From NCBI RefSeq assembly GCF_005144715.1, contig NZ_SWKR01000002.1, positions 2,036,227 to 2,100,226 on the forward strand: a DNA stretch of 64,000 bases. Direction: 5' to 3'. A program made the position numbers and the translations under genes. This document shows, one piece after another, positions 26,278-36,147 of the stretch (the first letter of the stretch is position 1; every line of letters begins with the position of its first letter). The notes under the pieces were generated by a model that saw only the letters and a list, made by a program, of their open reading frames with translations, was not told the DNA's origin and ran no database searches. This stretch comes from Sphingomonas baiyangensis. GTDB lineage: Bacteria; Pseudomonadota; Alphaproteobacteria; Sphingomonadales; Sphingomonadaceae.

Positions 26278-26302
26278 CGCCGCCGCCACCCGCTCCGAAC
26301 GG

Positions 26303-26500
26303 TCAGAACTTCACCCGCGCACGCACACCATGGGTCTGCGCGTCGTTGAGGAAGCGGATGTTGAGCGACGAGCCCACCAGCGCCTTGAGCGAGGCCTGCT
26401 GATCGGTGAAGTTCGCCGCCCACGCCTCAAGCCGGTAGCGTCCTCGACTGCGGGCAAGCGTAAGCGGTCGCGATATCAGGACGCTCGCCGAACCCCTCAT
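26303..26500 (-). pseudogene. Remnant of a TonB-dependent receptor (C-terminal barrel end)
   Basis: The minus-strand frame ends in ...RYRLEAWAANFTDQQ... and ...IRFLNDAQTHGVRARVKF. This is the usual last-strand pattern of TonB-dependent receptors (W..NLTD, ND.RT.GV..R..F with a terminal aromatic). There is no start and no plug domain. A neighbouring frame at about 26500-26560 reads AYEGFGERPDIATAYA, which suggests a frameshift within the same decayed gene. The ancestral receptor was lost by deletion next to the TolC gene. Confidence 0.6.
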
Positions 26501-26585
26501 AGGCGCTTCCCCAGCGATCGTCGCGCTCCACCGCCAACGCCGGCGCGGAGGTCCGTTTAAGCCCGATCACGGGAATCTCGCGAGC

Positions 26586-27977
26586 CTAAAGCCCAAGCTG
26601 CTCGCGGTCTACGGTGGCCGCAACCAGTTCGGCGCGCGCGGCCGAGCGGCGGAACTCGGCGTCGAGCTGCCGCAGGCGCGCGTCAGCGGCGCTTTCCTCG
26701 CGCAGGTTGACGACGATGAAGTCGCTCGCGCCGAGCTCGAAGCGGCGGCGCTCGGCCGCTGCCATGCGGTCGGCAAGCGCGGTTTCGTCGGCGGCGAGCG
26801 CCACCAATCGATCGGCGGCCGATGCCTGGATGGCGAGGCCGTTGACCTCGACGAGAATCTGATCTTCGACGAGCTTGCGGCGCAGGCGCAGCCCGTCGGC
26901 CTCGGCTGCCGCCTCGACGATGCGCCCGCGCGCCTGGCGCCGTTCGAGCGGCAGCGAGAAGCGCAGGCCGACAATGCCCTCGGCTGGATCGCGCGAGACG
27001 CCGCCGAGGCCGATCGGGCCAATATCCTTCGCCGCCTCGGCACGCACGTCGAGCCTCGGGCGCAAATCATTCTCGGCGAGCAGCCGCCGCACTTCGACTT
27101 GATCGAGCCGGACGAGGATCGCCTCGAGATCGGGCCGCTCGATCCGTCGCGCGAGATCGGGCCCGAGCGCGGGCAGGCGCAAGGCGGGGAAGCCCGCAGG
27201 CAGCCGGCTGGCGGGCGGCTGTACGGGCTCGCCATCGGCACCGCGCAGGAAGAACGACAGCGCGTTCGCCGCGCTCGCGAGTTCCTGCTCGGCACGCACG
27301 AGCAGCGTCTGCCGCCGCACGATGTTCTGGCGGTTCTCGACGCCCAGAATCTGCGGGCGCGCGCCAAGCGCAATGAGCCGCTCGATCGACTGCTGCCGTT
27401 CGGCAGCCAGCGTCAGCAGGTCACGATAGACGCCGACGCGCATGCCGGCGGCGACCCAGTTCTGATAGGCCTCGATCGCGCGGCGCTGCACGCCGATCGC
27501 CACCATCTCGCGGTCGAGCCGCGCGATCGCGATATCGCCGCTGGTCAGCCCCAGCCGCGCGCGCCGCTCGTCGATCAGCCGGTCGCGCATCAGCGCGAAA
27601 ACGGCGCCGACCTTCACCTCGCCCAGCCGGTTGGTGAACGCCTTGTCCTCGTAGATCGGAAAATCGCCGCGTGACACGCGGTAGCCACCATAGAGGTAGC
27701 CGCCATTGGTGGTGAGCGGGCGCGTCGCCCTCCCCTCGACGATCGTACCGTCGTAATAACCGAGCAGCCGCGACTGCGCATCACCCTCGAACAGCAGGTC
27801 GAAGGCGCCTTCGGCCGACAGCCGGCGCCCATCGGCCTGGCGTTCGCGCGTGATCGCCTCGAGGATCGCCGGCGCGTGCGTCGCCGACGAACGCAGCACC
27901 TCGTCGAGCGACAGCGGCTGTGCTGCGGCAGGCACCGCCACGGCCAGCGCGACAAGCGCGACGAGCAGGCGGATCAT
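26586..27977 (-). CDS. TolC-family outer membrane efflux protein
   Basis: A 463-residue outer membrane factor with a signal peptide (MIRLLVALVALAVAVPAAAQ) and two long alpha-helical repeats with many Ala/Glu/Arg residues, as in TolC. The ATG at 27977 overlaps the HlyD stop (ATGA). It is the third gene of an ABC-HlyD-TolC operon and would form the outer membrane exit duct. Because the signal lies directly at this ATG, the longer upstream frame is rejected. Confidence 0.87.
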   Translation of the reverse strand: MIRLLVALVALAVAVPAAAQPLSLDEVLRSSATHAPAILEAITRERQADGRRLSAEGAFDLLFEGDAQSRLLGYYDGTIVEGRATRPLTTNGGYLYGGYRVSRGDFPIYEDKAFTNRLGEVKVGAVFALMRDRLIDERRARLGLTSGDIAIARLDREMVAIGVQRRAIEAYQNWVAAGMRVGVYRDLLTLAAERQQSIERLIALGARPQILGVENRQNIVRRQTLLVRAEQELASAANALSFFLRGADGEPVQPPASRLPAGFPALRLPALGPDLARRIERPDLEAILVRLDQVEVRRLLAENDLRPRLDVRAEAAKDIGPIGLGGVSRDPAEGIVGLRFSLPLERRQARGRIVEAAAEADGLRLRRKLVEDQILVEVNGLAIQASAADRLVALAADETALADRMAAAERRRFELGASDFIVVNLREESAADARLRQLDAEFRRSAARAELVAATVDREQLGL

Positions 27978-29032
27978 TTCTTCACCTTGACGACGGGATC
28001 GGGGCCCGGCCCCTTGGCGTCGTCGGCAGGGCGACGGAACTCGAGCGGGAAATCGTTGAGCTGGCGCCACAATTCATAGCCGATGCTGACCGTCTCGCCC
28101 TGGATCCAGCCGCGCACCTTGCCGCCCAGACGGACGAAATCGGCGTCGGGCCAGCCGGGCTTGCCGGGCATCGGTTCGACCAGCACGCGAAACAGGCCGG
28201 TGGTCTGGGCCGAGGGGTCGATCGAACGGACGCGGCCGTCGAACATGCCCTGCGCGATCGAGGGCCAACCGCTGAACTGGATTGCGGGCCAGCCCTCGAA
28301 CGCCAGCCGAACCGGCCGGCCGGGGCCGATGATCGCGATATCGCGGCCATCGACCATCAACTCGACCACGCGCACCGGCGTTTCGGGCGCCAGCGTCGCG
28401 AGCGGATCGCCCGCCGCGACGAGCGTGGCACCCGCCGCGGCGTTGATCGACTGGATGCGCCCGTCGCGTGGCGCGCGCACGACCTGCGCCGACTGGCGGT
28501 TGAGTGCCACGTCGACGCGCGTCAGCTTCGCGCGCGCCTCGGCCACCTTGGCACGCTGATCGGCAACCTTGATCTGCGTGGCTTCGTAATCGCGGCGCGC
28601 GGCCAGCCCCTCAGCGAGCAGTTGCGCCGAGCGGCCGACATCAAGCTGCGACACCGCCATCGCCCGCTCGGCGGCGTCGATCTCGGCGACCACCTGCGCG
28701 CGCTCGGCGGCGAGGCGCGCGAGCAGATTGGGATCATTGTCGACGATGCGCGCGATCGGCTCGCCGCGCTTCACGAGGTCGCCGTCGCGCACATACCAGC
28801 GCTCGACGCGGCCGGGGACGAGCGCGGTCACGTCCTGCACGCGATCCTCGGGGTTGAGCGCCGCCACCTGCCCCGCCCCCGCCGAGGTCTGCACCCAGGG
28901 CACGAGGAAGAGGATCGCCGTGACGACCGCAATGCCCGCCACCACGATCCATGCGAACACGCGCGTGGTGCGTGGCGGCCGGATGCTCGCCAGCGTCGGG
29001 AAATGGCCGATATGGTCAGGCCGGAAGGGCAT
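27974..29032 (-). CDS. HlyD-family periplasmic adaptor
   Basis: A 352-residue membrane-fusion protein. A cytoplasmic N-terminus (MPFRPDHIGHFPTLASIRPP) and one membrane helix (AWIVVAGIAVVTAILFLVPWV, about 27-47, split here as two parts) are followed by a lipoyl half (VTALVPGRVERWYVRDGDLV), an alpha-hairpin (about 105-165) and the second lipoyl half (VRAPRDGRIQSI). It overlaps the end of the ABC gene by 17 bp and the start of the TolC gene by 4 bp, which indicates one translationally coupled export system. Confidence 0.9.
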   Translation of the reverse strand: MPFRPDHIGHFPTLASIRPPRTTRVFAWIVVAGIAVVTAILFLVPWVQTSAGAGQVAALNPEDRVQDVTALVPGRVERWYVRDGDLVKRGEPIARIVDNDPNLLARLAAERAQVVAEIDAAERAMAVSQLDVGRSAQLLAEGLAARRDYEATQIKVADQRAKVAEARAKLTRVDVALNRQSAQVVRAPRDGRIQSINAAAGATLVAAGDPLATLAPETPVRVVELMVDGRDIAIIGPGRPVRLAFEGWPAIQFSGWPSIAQGMFDGRVRSIDPSAQTTGLFRVLVEPMPGKPGWPDADFVRLGGKVRGWIQGETVSIGYELWRQLNDFPLEFRRPADDAKGPGPDPVVKVKK

Positions 29033-30704
29033 CGAGGCCTCCTTGCGCGGCGAGGGTCACGAGCTCGGCGGGGTCGTCGCAGCGTTGCTGTTCGCGCTCG
29101 CCGATCCACAGCGCACCGTCGCGCGTGAGCCCTTCGGGCCGGCGCGTGAACTGCAACACCGTCGTCTCGCCACGCAGCATCGCCAGCGCCCCTTCGATCC
29201 GTGCGGGCGGCAGCAGGTCGTAGAGCGGTGAAAGCAGCAGCACCTTGGGGCGCGCGAGTAGCGCCGAGGCCAGCTTGAGTGCCATCAGCTCGCCCGCCGA
29301 AAGCGGCCAGCCCGAGCTCGACAGCACGGTATCTAGGCCATCGGGCAATCGCCCGACGCGTTCGGCAAGCCCCACCGTCTCGAGCACGTCGACCATGCGC
29401 GCACCCTCGCCCGACGCGGCGAGCGACAGATAGTCGCGGATCGTCATCTCGACGAAGCTCGGGCGGTTGAGCGCCATCACCTCGGCGCGCAGGCGATACC
29501 GGTCGAACGCGGCGATGTCGCGCCCGCCGATCAGCACAAGCCCGCTCGCGGGTGAATGGTGGCGCTTGAGCAGCATCGTCAGCGCACGCTCGACGGCGGG
29601 ATCGGCGACGACGGCGAGCTGTTCGCCAGCGGCCACGTCGAAATCGAAGAAATGGTCGAGATGCTCGACGCGGCGCATGCGGATCGCGCCATTGGCCGGG
29701 CCTTCGCCGTCGCGGCGCTCGCTTTCCTGCGGCACTGCCCAGAACATCGAGAGCTCCTCGAGGCTCGCGGCAAGATCGTAGAGCGTCTCCAGATAATGCC
29801 CGAATTGCGAGATGCCGTAGAACACGCCCGACAGGATGAGCTCGGCAGCGACAAGCTGGCCAATCGAAAGCTGGTTCTGGATGATGAGCCAGCCACCCAG
29901 TGCCAGCAGCGCCGCGCTGGCGATGGCGTAGACGAGCAGCAACGCCAGCGTCTGCGCGAAGGTATAGCGGAAATGGCCGCGATGCGCCGCCACGAACGCC
30001 GCCGTCACGTCCTCCGAACGATCCATCGCGAAGTTCAGGTGGCGGCTCGACTTGTAGAAGCCGTTCGATCCGCCGAGCGTCTCGAGCCAGTGCGCGGCGG
30101 CATGCTTCGCATGGCTCTTGGCCACCGCGCTGCGGATCGCGCCCGAGGCCCATAGCTGCCAGATCAGCAGCAGCACGAGCACGAGCACCGCGTTGAAGGC
30201 GAGGAAGAACGGGTGGTAGAAGCTGGTGACGACCAGCCCCACCATGCCTTGCAGCACGATGGTGAAGCCGCCGATGAGCAGGCTGGGCAGCGCCTTTTGC
30301 ACCGTCACCAGGTCGAAATAGCGGTTGAACAGGTCGGCGCGGCGCGCATCGGCGAAGAACGGGTTCTGCGCCTGCACCGCGCGCAGCGTGATCTCGGCGA
30401 CGACGCGCGCGAACAGCCGCCGCTCGAACAGCGCCAGCAGATGGATGCGGAATGCCGCGAGGATGCCCGCGAACAGCAGCAGCAGGAACAGGATCGCCGA
30501 CAGCGTGAACAACGGCGCGGGCAGCGCGGTGTTGGCGACCGAGTTGATAAGCAGCTGCACCGAGATCGGCGTCGCCAGCGACAGCAGCGAGATCGCCACG
30601 CCATAGATGACGGCCAGCCACACGAACGCCTTGTCGGGTGCCAGTACCAATCGTGCCCAACCTGCGAATGCCCGCACCCCGGGCCGCGCATCTGCCATCG
30701 TCAA
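29016..30704 (-). CDS. ABC exporter-like protein with degenerate ATPase domain
   Basis: A 562-residue protein with a six-helix exporter membrane domain (residues about 15-320) and a C-terminal domain aligned with an ABC ATPase. The Walker A region reads VVADPAVERALTMLLKR (about 363-379), without the G-x4-GKS/T. Walker B reads VLLLSPLYDLLP near 485-496, without the Asp-Glu pair. The signature is LSAGE instead of LSGGQ, and no switch His is visible (VLQFTRRP). Folding determinants such as the hydrophobic strands remain. It is the first gene of the ABC-HlyD-TolC operon. ATP hydrolysis by this domain is unlikely, so energy must come from elsewhere or the protein has another function. Confidence 0.88.
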   Translation of the reverse strand: MTMADARPGVRAFAGWARLVLAPDKAFVWLAVIYGVAISLLSLATPISVQLLINSVANTALPAPLFTLSAILFLLLLFAGILAAFRIHLLALFERRLFARVVAEITLRAVQAQNPFFADARRADLFNRYFDLVTVQKALPSLLIGGFTIVLQGMVGLVVTSFYHPFFLAFNAVLVLVLLLIWQLWASGAIRSAVAKSHAKHAAAHWLETLGGSNGFYKSSRHLNFAMDRSEDVTAAFVAAHRGHFRYTFAQTLALLLVYAIASAALLALGGWLIIQNQLSIGQLVAAELILSGVFYGISQFGHYLETLYDLAASLEELSMFWAVPQESERRDGEGPANGAIRMRRVEHLDHFFDFDVAAGEQLAVVADPAVERALTMLLKRHHSPASGLVLIGGRDIAAFDRYRLRAEVMALNRPSFVEMTIRDYLSLAASGEGARMVDVLETVGLAERVGRLPDGLDTVLSSSGWPLSAGELMALKLASALLARPKVLLLSPLYDLLPPARIEGALAMLRGETTVLQFTRRPEGLTRDGALWIGEREQQRCDDPAELVTLAAQGGLDALPA

Positions 30705-30761
30705 TCTCCCCGAAGGCGGCCTATCTGCGGCGCCGGTGTGATTGGTACAACCGAGGTTCGT

Positions 30762-30776
30762 CTATATTCACGATAG
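30762..30776. promoter_or_regulatory. T-N11-A dyad upstream of the ABC-HlyD-TolC operon (putative LysR box)
   Basis: CTATATTCACGATAG has CTAT/ATAG arms and contains T-N11-A (T at 30763, A at 30775), the standard LysR-type binding pattern. It lies in the 79-bp gap between the end of the LysR gene and the start of the exporter operon, about 58 bp upstream of the ABC start codon. Binding by the adjacent LysR protein is inferred. Confidence 0.4.
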
Positions 30777-30783
30777 GTTTTTC

Positions 30784-31677
30784 CTATTCTGCGACCTTTC
30801 GCAGCAGCGCCGCGAGCGCCGCGAATGCGGGTGCGCGCCCCGCGCCGGTGCGCCATACGAGGCCGATCTCGCGATAATGCCGGCCGCCGGCGAAGGGCCG
30901 CACGATTACGTCGTCGCCGCCGCGGACTTCCTGCCGCACATACAGACGCGGCAGCATCGCAAGCCCCATGCCCATCCCCGCCATCTGGCGGATGGCATCG
31001 AGGCTGGTGCCCTCATAGTCGCGCAGCACATGCGCGCCGGCTTCCTCGGCGAGCTGCGCCACCTGGTCGCTCATGCGATATTGCGGCTGGAGCGTCAGCA
31101 GCCCGCGCCCCGCCAGATCGGCGGACACGATCGTCTCACGCGTGCGCAGTGCGTCGTCGGCGGCCATTGCCAGGTACAGCGGCTCGCGGAACAGCCGCTC
31201 GACATGCATGCCCCGGTACTCGATCGGCAGCTGTACGAGGATGACGTCGTGTGCGCCATCCGCAAGCAGTTCGACGAGCATGTTGGGCAGGCCCTCGCGC
31301 ACATGCACGCGCAGATTAGGGCTGGTCGAGTGCAGCCGTGCGACGAGCTGCGGCAGGATATAGGGGCCAAGCGTGGGTGACACGCCGAGGCGGATGGTGC
31401 CCGACAGCGCATCGTCGCGCCGCTCGGCGATCGCCTCGAACGCCGCGACCTCGGCGAGCACGCGCCGCGCGCCCGCCACCGCATCGCGCCCCAGCGGCGT
31501 CAGGATCGCCCTGCCGCCGCCGCGCTCGGCGACGCGCCCGCGCAGCAGCGCCTCGACGAGCTGGATCTGCTGCGAGAACGAAGGCTGCGACACGCCGACG
31601 GCGGCGGCACCCCGCGTGAAACTGCCATGATCGGCAAGCGCGGTCAGATAGCGAAGCTGGCGAAGCGTGGGCTGCAT
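30784..31677 (-). CDS. LysR-family transcriptional regulator, OxyR/CysB-like layout
   Basis: A 297-residue regulator. The N-terminal helix-turn-helix (LTALADHGSFTRGAAAVGVS, about 10-29, then QPSFSQQIQLVEALL) leads to a LysR substrate-binding domain (TIRLGVSPTLGPYILPQLV near 92-110). Unlike most LysR genes it is co-oriented with, and just upstream of, the operon it probably controls. No second conserved Cys of the OxyR type is apparent, so the inducer is unknown. Confidence 0.9.
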   Translation of the reverse strand: MQPTLRQLRYLTALADHGSFTRGAAAVGVSQPSFSQQIQLVEALLRGRVAERGGGRAILTPLGRDAVAGARRVLAEVAAFEAIAERRDDALSGTIRLGVSPTLGPYILPQLVARLHSTSPNLRVHVREGLPNMLVELLADGAHDVILVQLPIEYRGMHVERLFREPLYLAMAADDALRTRETIVSADLAGRGLLTLQPQYRMSDQVAQLAEEAGAHVLRDYEGTSLDAIRQMAGMGMGLAMLPRLYVRQEVRGGDDVIVRPFAGGRHYREIGLVWRTGAGRAPAFAALAALLRKVAE

Positions 31678-31724
31678 GGCGCGCGCATGTTCGGACGCAG
31701 TGCCACCCTATCGCAAGCGCAAAC

Positions 31725-34001
31725 TCAGCGCGTCGGCTGCGGCGCCCCCAGCGTGCGCGCGAAGAAATCATACTGGCGGCCGAGCACCTCGTCGAACGGC
31801 GCTTCGGTGCGCCCCACGCCATGATCGCCGCCGGGCACCACGAGCAGCTCGAAATCCTTGCCCGCCTTGATGAGCCGGTCGGCGACCTGCATCGACACCG
31901 CCGGATCGACGTTCATGTCGAGCTCGCCGACGATCAGCAGCAGGTCGCCCTTCAGCCGCCACGCATTGTCGACGTTCGACGAGCGCGAATAGCTCTCGTC
32001 GACGGGCCAGCCCATCCACTGTTCGTTCCAGCTGATCTTGTCCATCCGGTTGTCGTGGCAGCCATTATAGGCGACCGCGGCCTTGTAGAAATCGGGGAAG
32101 AACAGCAGCCCGCCCAAGGCGTTCTGCCCGCCGAGCGAACCGCCGTAGAGACCGACGCGCGACGCGTCATACTGGCGGTATCGCGCCGCCGCGGCCTTGT
32201 GCCACAGGATGCGGTCGGGCGCGCCGCCCTCGCCGACATTCTTCCACGTCACGTCGTGAAACGCCTTCGACCGGTTGAGCGTGCCCATCCCGTCGATCTG
32301 CACGACGATATAGCCGAGATCGGCCTGCGCCTGCATGCCCACCACCTCGTCGCCGCCGGCGTGATAGCCGAAGGGCCACCATTTCTTGGGCACGAAATTG
32401 TCGAAGCCGGCGCCATAGATGTTCTCGATCACCGGATAGCGTTTGGCGGGATCGAAATCGCGCGGGCGCACGATGACGCCCCAGATGTCGGTCACGCCGT
32501 CGCGGCCCTTGGCGATGAAGGTCTCGGGCGTCTGCCAGCCGGCGGCGGTCAGCTGCGAGATATCGGCCTGCTCGAGCGTCGCCACCAGGGCGCCGTCGCT
32601 CGTGCGGCGCAGTTCGCTGACGGGCGGCAGGTCGATGCGCGAATAGGTGTCTACATAATGCGCCATGTCGGGCGCGAAGCTCACATCGTGAAACGCCTCC
32701 GCTTCGGTCAGCCGAACAAGGCCGCGCCCGTCGAGCCCGATGCGGTAGAAATGCTGGAGATAGGGGTCGCCCTTCTCGCGGCCGTTGGCGGCGAAATAGA
32801 CCTGCCGGCGCTCGGCATCGACATGCACGATGCGTCGCACCACCCAGTCGCCCTGCGTGATTGGGCGCGTGCGCCCCGTACGTCCGTCGACGAGATACAG
32901 ATGGTTCCAGCCGCTGCGCTCGGACATCCAGACGATTTCGCGGCCGGTGCCGTCGACATCGCGATGGTCCATGCGCGGCGCGTAGACGAAGGTATCGGAA
33001 CGCTCGGCCACCACTTCGCGCGGGGTGCCGCTTACGGCATCGACCTCGACCAGCCGGTACACGCCGTGCCCGCGCTGGTTGTAGGTGAAACCGAGGCTCG
33101 CCGAATCGCTGCGCCACGCGAGCGGCGAGAGCTGGTAGGGATTGTCGAACAGCGCCGGATCGACATCGACCTGCCTAGCGCCGTCGAGCGTGAACAGCAC
33201 CGGCCGTTCGAGATCGACGACGTCGCCGGGCTTGGGATAGAGCTGCGTGATGAGCTTGGGCTCGAGCCTGTCGGGCGGCGAACTCGCGACGCGGTAGATC
33301 ATGCGCTGGTGGCCGGGTCGCACGCGATACAGTGCGAGGCGGCGCGAATCGGGCGACCAGGCGATCGTCTCCGGGTCGTAGAACAGGCCGGGCGAACCGT
33401 CGGACGTGCGGATGACCTGACGCCCGCTCGCCACCTCGCGCACCACCAGATTGTCGCCCTCGACCGTGGCCTCGTGCCGGCCGTCGGGCGAGCGGCGCGG
33501 CGTCGCATCGGCGGGCACGCGCATGTCGCGCGTCACGCCGAAGGCACGCGGGCGGCCGGGCGGCGGCGCGACGGTGGCGCAAACATAGCTCGCGAGCGAA
33601 CAGCGCAGCCGGCGATCGGCGACGGTGATGCGCAACGTCCGGTCGTCGCCCTCGAAGGCGAAGCTGTCGAACGGCAGCCGGTCGGCGCGATACTCGCCGC
33701 CCGTCACCGCGCCGATCGCGGCGGCGAGCCGGGCATGGTCGAACATGTCGCGACGTTCGCGATCGGCAAGGCGCACGCTGACGAAACGGAAGCCGCCGAT
33801 CACCGTGCGGCGATAGTGGAAGGCATCGCCCGCCGGCGACCAGACCGCCGGGTCGGCAACCCCATCGGTAAGATACTGCATCCGGTCGCGCAGCGAGAGC
33901 GCATCGGCAATGCGGGCGTCCTGCGTGGCCGGCTGTGCGCTCAGGCTACACGATAGGACGCATGCGACCGCGAAGATTGCCGCCCTGACCCATGCGATCA
34001 T
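31725..34001 (-). CDS. S9-family (prolyl oligopeptidase/DPP IV-like) peptidase
   Basis: A 758-residue secreted serine peptidase with a signal peptide ([17 protein letters not shown]). A DPP IV-type beta-propeller (about 60-500) precedes the alpha/beta hydrolase domain. Catalytic Ser lies in [13 protein letters not shown] (about 642), Asp in [10 protein letters not shown] (about 709) and His in GGDHGVG (about 737). The family cuts after Pro or Ala, which fits degradation of proline-rich peptides. It is a single gene, divergent from the second DUF885 peptidase. Relation to the hydroxyproline genes is inferred. Confidence 0.92.
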   Translation of the reverse strand: MIAWVRAAIFAVACVLSCSLSAQPATQDARIADALSLRDRMQYLTDGVADPAVWSPAGDAFHYRRTVIGGFRFVSVRLADRERRDMFDHARLAAAIGAVTGGEYRADRLPFDSFAFEGDDRTLRITVADRRLRCSLASYVCATVAPPPGRPRAFGVTRDMRVPADATPRRSPDGRHEATVEGDNLVVREVASGRQVIRTSDGSPGLFYDPETIAWSPDSRRLALYRVRPGHQRMIYRVASSPPDRLEPKLITQLYPKPGDVVDLERPVLFTLDGARQVDVDPALFDNPYQLSPLAWRSDSASLGFTYNQRGHGVYRLVEVDAVSGTPREVVAERSDTFVYAPRMDHRDVDGTGREIVWMSERSGWNHLYLVDGRTGRTRPITQGDWVVRRIVHVDAERRQVYFAANGREKGDPYLQHFYRIGLDGRGLVRLTEAEAFHDVSFAPDMAHYVDTYSRIDLPPVSELRRTSDGALVATLEQADISQLTAAGWQTPETFIAKGRDGVTDIWGVIVRPRDFDPAKRYPVIENIYGAGFDNFVPKKWWPFGYHAGGDEVVGMQAQADLGYIVVQIDGMGTLNRSKAFHDVTWKNVGEGGAPDRILWHKAAAARYRQYDASRVGLYGGSLGGQNALGGLLFFPDFYKAAVAYNGCHDNRMDKISWNEQWMGWPVDESYSRSSNVDNAWRLKGDLLLIVGELDMNVDPAVSMQVADRLIKAGKDFELLVVPGGDHGVGRTEAPFDEVLGRQYDFFARTLGAPQPTR

Positions 34002-34269
34002 CCAACACCACCCCGATAGATACCGTCTGTGCGAGGATTTTCGCGCCTCGCGACCGGATAGCTACCAGAAAGCGGGTTGACGACAAGTGCGACAAGCGAA
34101 CACATTACCGCAATACGAACAACGCGGAGCTGTGCAGAGGCTTGCGGGAATGGTCGATGACGTCGGCGCAAACGGCGCCCCCGCCAGCAGCCCTCCCCCC
34201 GCCTGAAACGCGCCGGACCGCATGTTCCGCCCAGGCAAACGCGCCGGCTTCTGACGAAACGGAGACCAG

Positions 34270-36114
34270 ATGATGATCGACCGCCGCACGCTGCTGATGA
34301 CGGGGGCGGCCGCAATCGCCGCCTCGGTGCCCGGCGTCGCCGCACTGGCGCGCCCGCTCCCGCAGTCCGATCCCGCGGCAAAGGCCGCGCTCGATGCACT
34401 CTATGCCCGATTGTGGGATGCCGAACTCGCCGGATCGCCACAGCTCGCAACGACGCTCGGCCTCGACGATGCGCCGGTGCTCGCCCCGCTGCGGTCGCGG
34501 CTCGACGATCGTTCGGACGAGGCGTTCGCTCGCCACATGCAGACGCTGCGCGATGCGCGCACCACGCTCAAGGGCATCGACGTTGCGCGCCTCGACGGGA
34601 TCGATCGCGTCAGCCACCGCACGCTCGCCTTCTTCGCCGACATCACGCTCGAAGGCTATGACCGCTTCGCCTATGGCGAGCCGGGCTATCCGCGCGCCTA
34701 TGCGATCAACCAGCTCGACGGCGTCTACAACAACATCCCCGATTTTCTCGACACCAAGCACGTCATCGAGGAGGCCGCCGATGCCGAGGCCTATTGCGAG
34801 AGGCTGGGCGCCTTCGCGCGCGTGCTCGACCAGGAAACCGCGCGCTCGCGGCGCGATGCCGGGCGCGGCGCAGCGGCGCCCGACTTCATCCTCGACACGT
34901 GTATCCGCCAGCTCACGCTGCTGCGTGCGCCTGCGCCCGCCGAGGCGATGCTGACGCAATCGGTCGTCCGCCGGGCGGCAGCGGCGGGCATTTCGGGCGA
35001 CTGGCAGCGCCGCGCCGCCGGACTGGTCGAACGCGAGGTCTATCCCGCGCTCGACCGTCAGATCGCCGAGCTGAAGCGCCAGCGCGCGACCGCCAATCAC
35101 GATGCCGGCGCGTGGCGGTTGCCCGACGGCGAGGCCTATTACGACTGGGGCATCCGCCTGTTCAACACCAAGCCCTTCACCGGCGACGAGATCCACCGGC
35201 TGGGCCTCGAGATGGTGGCCGAGAACCGCGCCGCGATCGAGGCGATCCTGAGGGCCGACGGCAAGACCACGGGCCCGCTTGGCGACCGCATCACCGCCAT
35301 GGCGCGCGAGCGCGGCGCGATCTATGCCAATTCGGATGCCGGCCGGGCGAAGATGCTCGAGGACGCGACCCGCCAGATTGCCGAGATCACCGCGCTGCTG
35401 CCGCGCTATTTCCGCACGATCCCGCGTGCGCCCGTGGTCGCCAAGCGCATTCCTCCGGCGATCGAGGCGGGCAAGGCCGGCGGCTATTACAGCCATGGCA
35501 GCATCGACGGGAAGGTGCCCGGCTCATACTATATCAACATGCGCGACATGGCCGACCGCTCGATCGTGGGTCTCGCGACGCTCACGCATCACGAAGCGGT
35601 GCCCGGCCATCATATGCAGATTTCATTGAGCCTCGAGAACGAGGCGATCCCCATGTGGCGCCGGAACATGGAATGCAGCGCGTTCGTGGAAGGCTGGGCG
35701 CTCTACGCGCAGCTCGTCGCCGACGAGATGGGCATCTTCGCCGACGATCCGCTCGGCAAGCTCGGCTTCCTGCAAAGCGAGCTGTTCCGTGCCGCGCGAC
35801 TGGTGGTCGACAGCGGCCTCAACCACAAGCGCTGGAGCCGCGAAAAGGCGATCGACTACATGGTCGACGCGACGGGCAGCAGCCGCGATGCGGTGACGTC
35901 CGAGGTCGATCGCTACTGCCTGATCCCCGGCCAGGCACCCAGCTACAAGATCGGCCAGCGCGAATGGTCGCGCCTGCGCGGCAAGGCACAGGCGGCGCTG
36001 GGCGCACGCTTCGACGTTCGCGACTTCCACGATGCCGGGCTGCTCGCGGGCATCATGCCGCTCGGCGTGCTCGACATGCACATCGAGGACTGGATCGCCG
36101 CCCGGCGCGCCTGA
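34270..36114 (+). CDS. Tat-exported DUF885-family peptidase
   Basis: A 614-residue DUF885 protein with a Tat-type signal (DRRTLLMTGAAAIAASVPG). The zinc motif is THHEAVPGHHMQ near 440-451. The downstream FVEGWALYAQ (about 477) matches the conserved EGW region of the clan. GGAGACC at 34261 supports the paired ATG at 34270/34273. This is the second DUF885 gene in the window and is divergent from the S9 peptidase gene. It is probably a periplasmic peptidase. Confidence 0.9.
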   Translation: MMIDRRTLLMTGAAAIAASVPGVAALARPLPQSDPAAKAALDALYARLWDAELAGSPQLATTLGLDDAPVLAPLRSRLDDRSDEAFARHMQTLRDARTTLKGIDVARLDGIDRVSHRTLAFFADITLEGYDRFAYGEPGYPRAYAINQLDGVYNNIPDFLDTKHVIEEAADAEAYCERLGAFARVLDQETARSRRDAGRGAAAPDFILDTCIRQLTLLRAPAPAEAMLTQSVVRRAAAAGISGDWQRRAAGLVEREVYPALDRQIAELKRQRATANHDAGAWRLPDGEAYYDWGIRLFNTKPFTGDEIHRLGLEMVAENRAAIEAILRADGKTTGPLGDRITAMARERGAIYANSDAGRAKMLEDATRQIAEITALLPRYFRTIPRAPVVAKRIPPAIEAGKAGGYYSHGSIDGKVPGSYYINMRDMADRSIVGLATLTHHEAVPGHHMQISLSLENEAIPMWRRNMECSAFVEGWALYAQLVADEMGIFADDPLGKLGFLQSELFRAARLVVDSGLNHKRWSREKAIDYMVDATGSSRDAVTSEVDRYCLIPGQAPSYKIGQREWSRLRGKAQAALGARFDVRDFHDAGLLAGIMPLGVLDMHIEDWIAARRA

Positions 36115-36147
36115 CGGTGCGCACCCGGCGGCGGCAGGCGCTTCGCG

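Noticed and set aside
31821..33956. 711-codon open frame opposite the S9 peptidase
   Set aside because: Antisense shadow; the peptidase on the minus strand has its catalytic triad and signal peptide.
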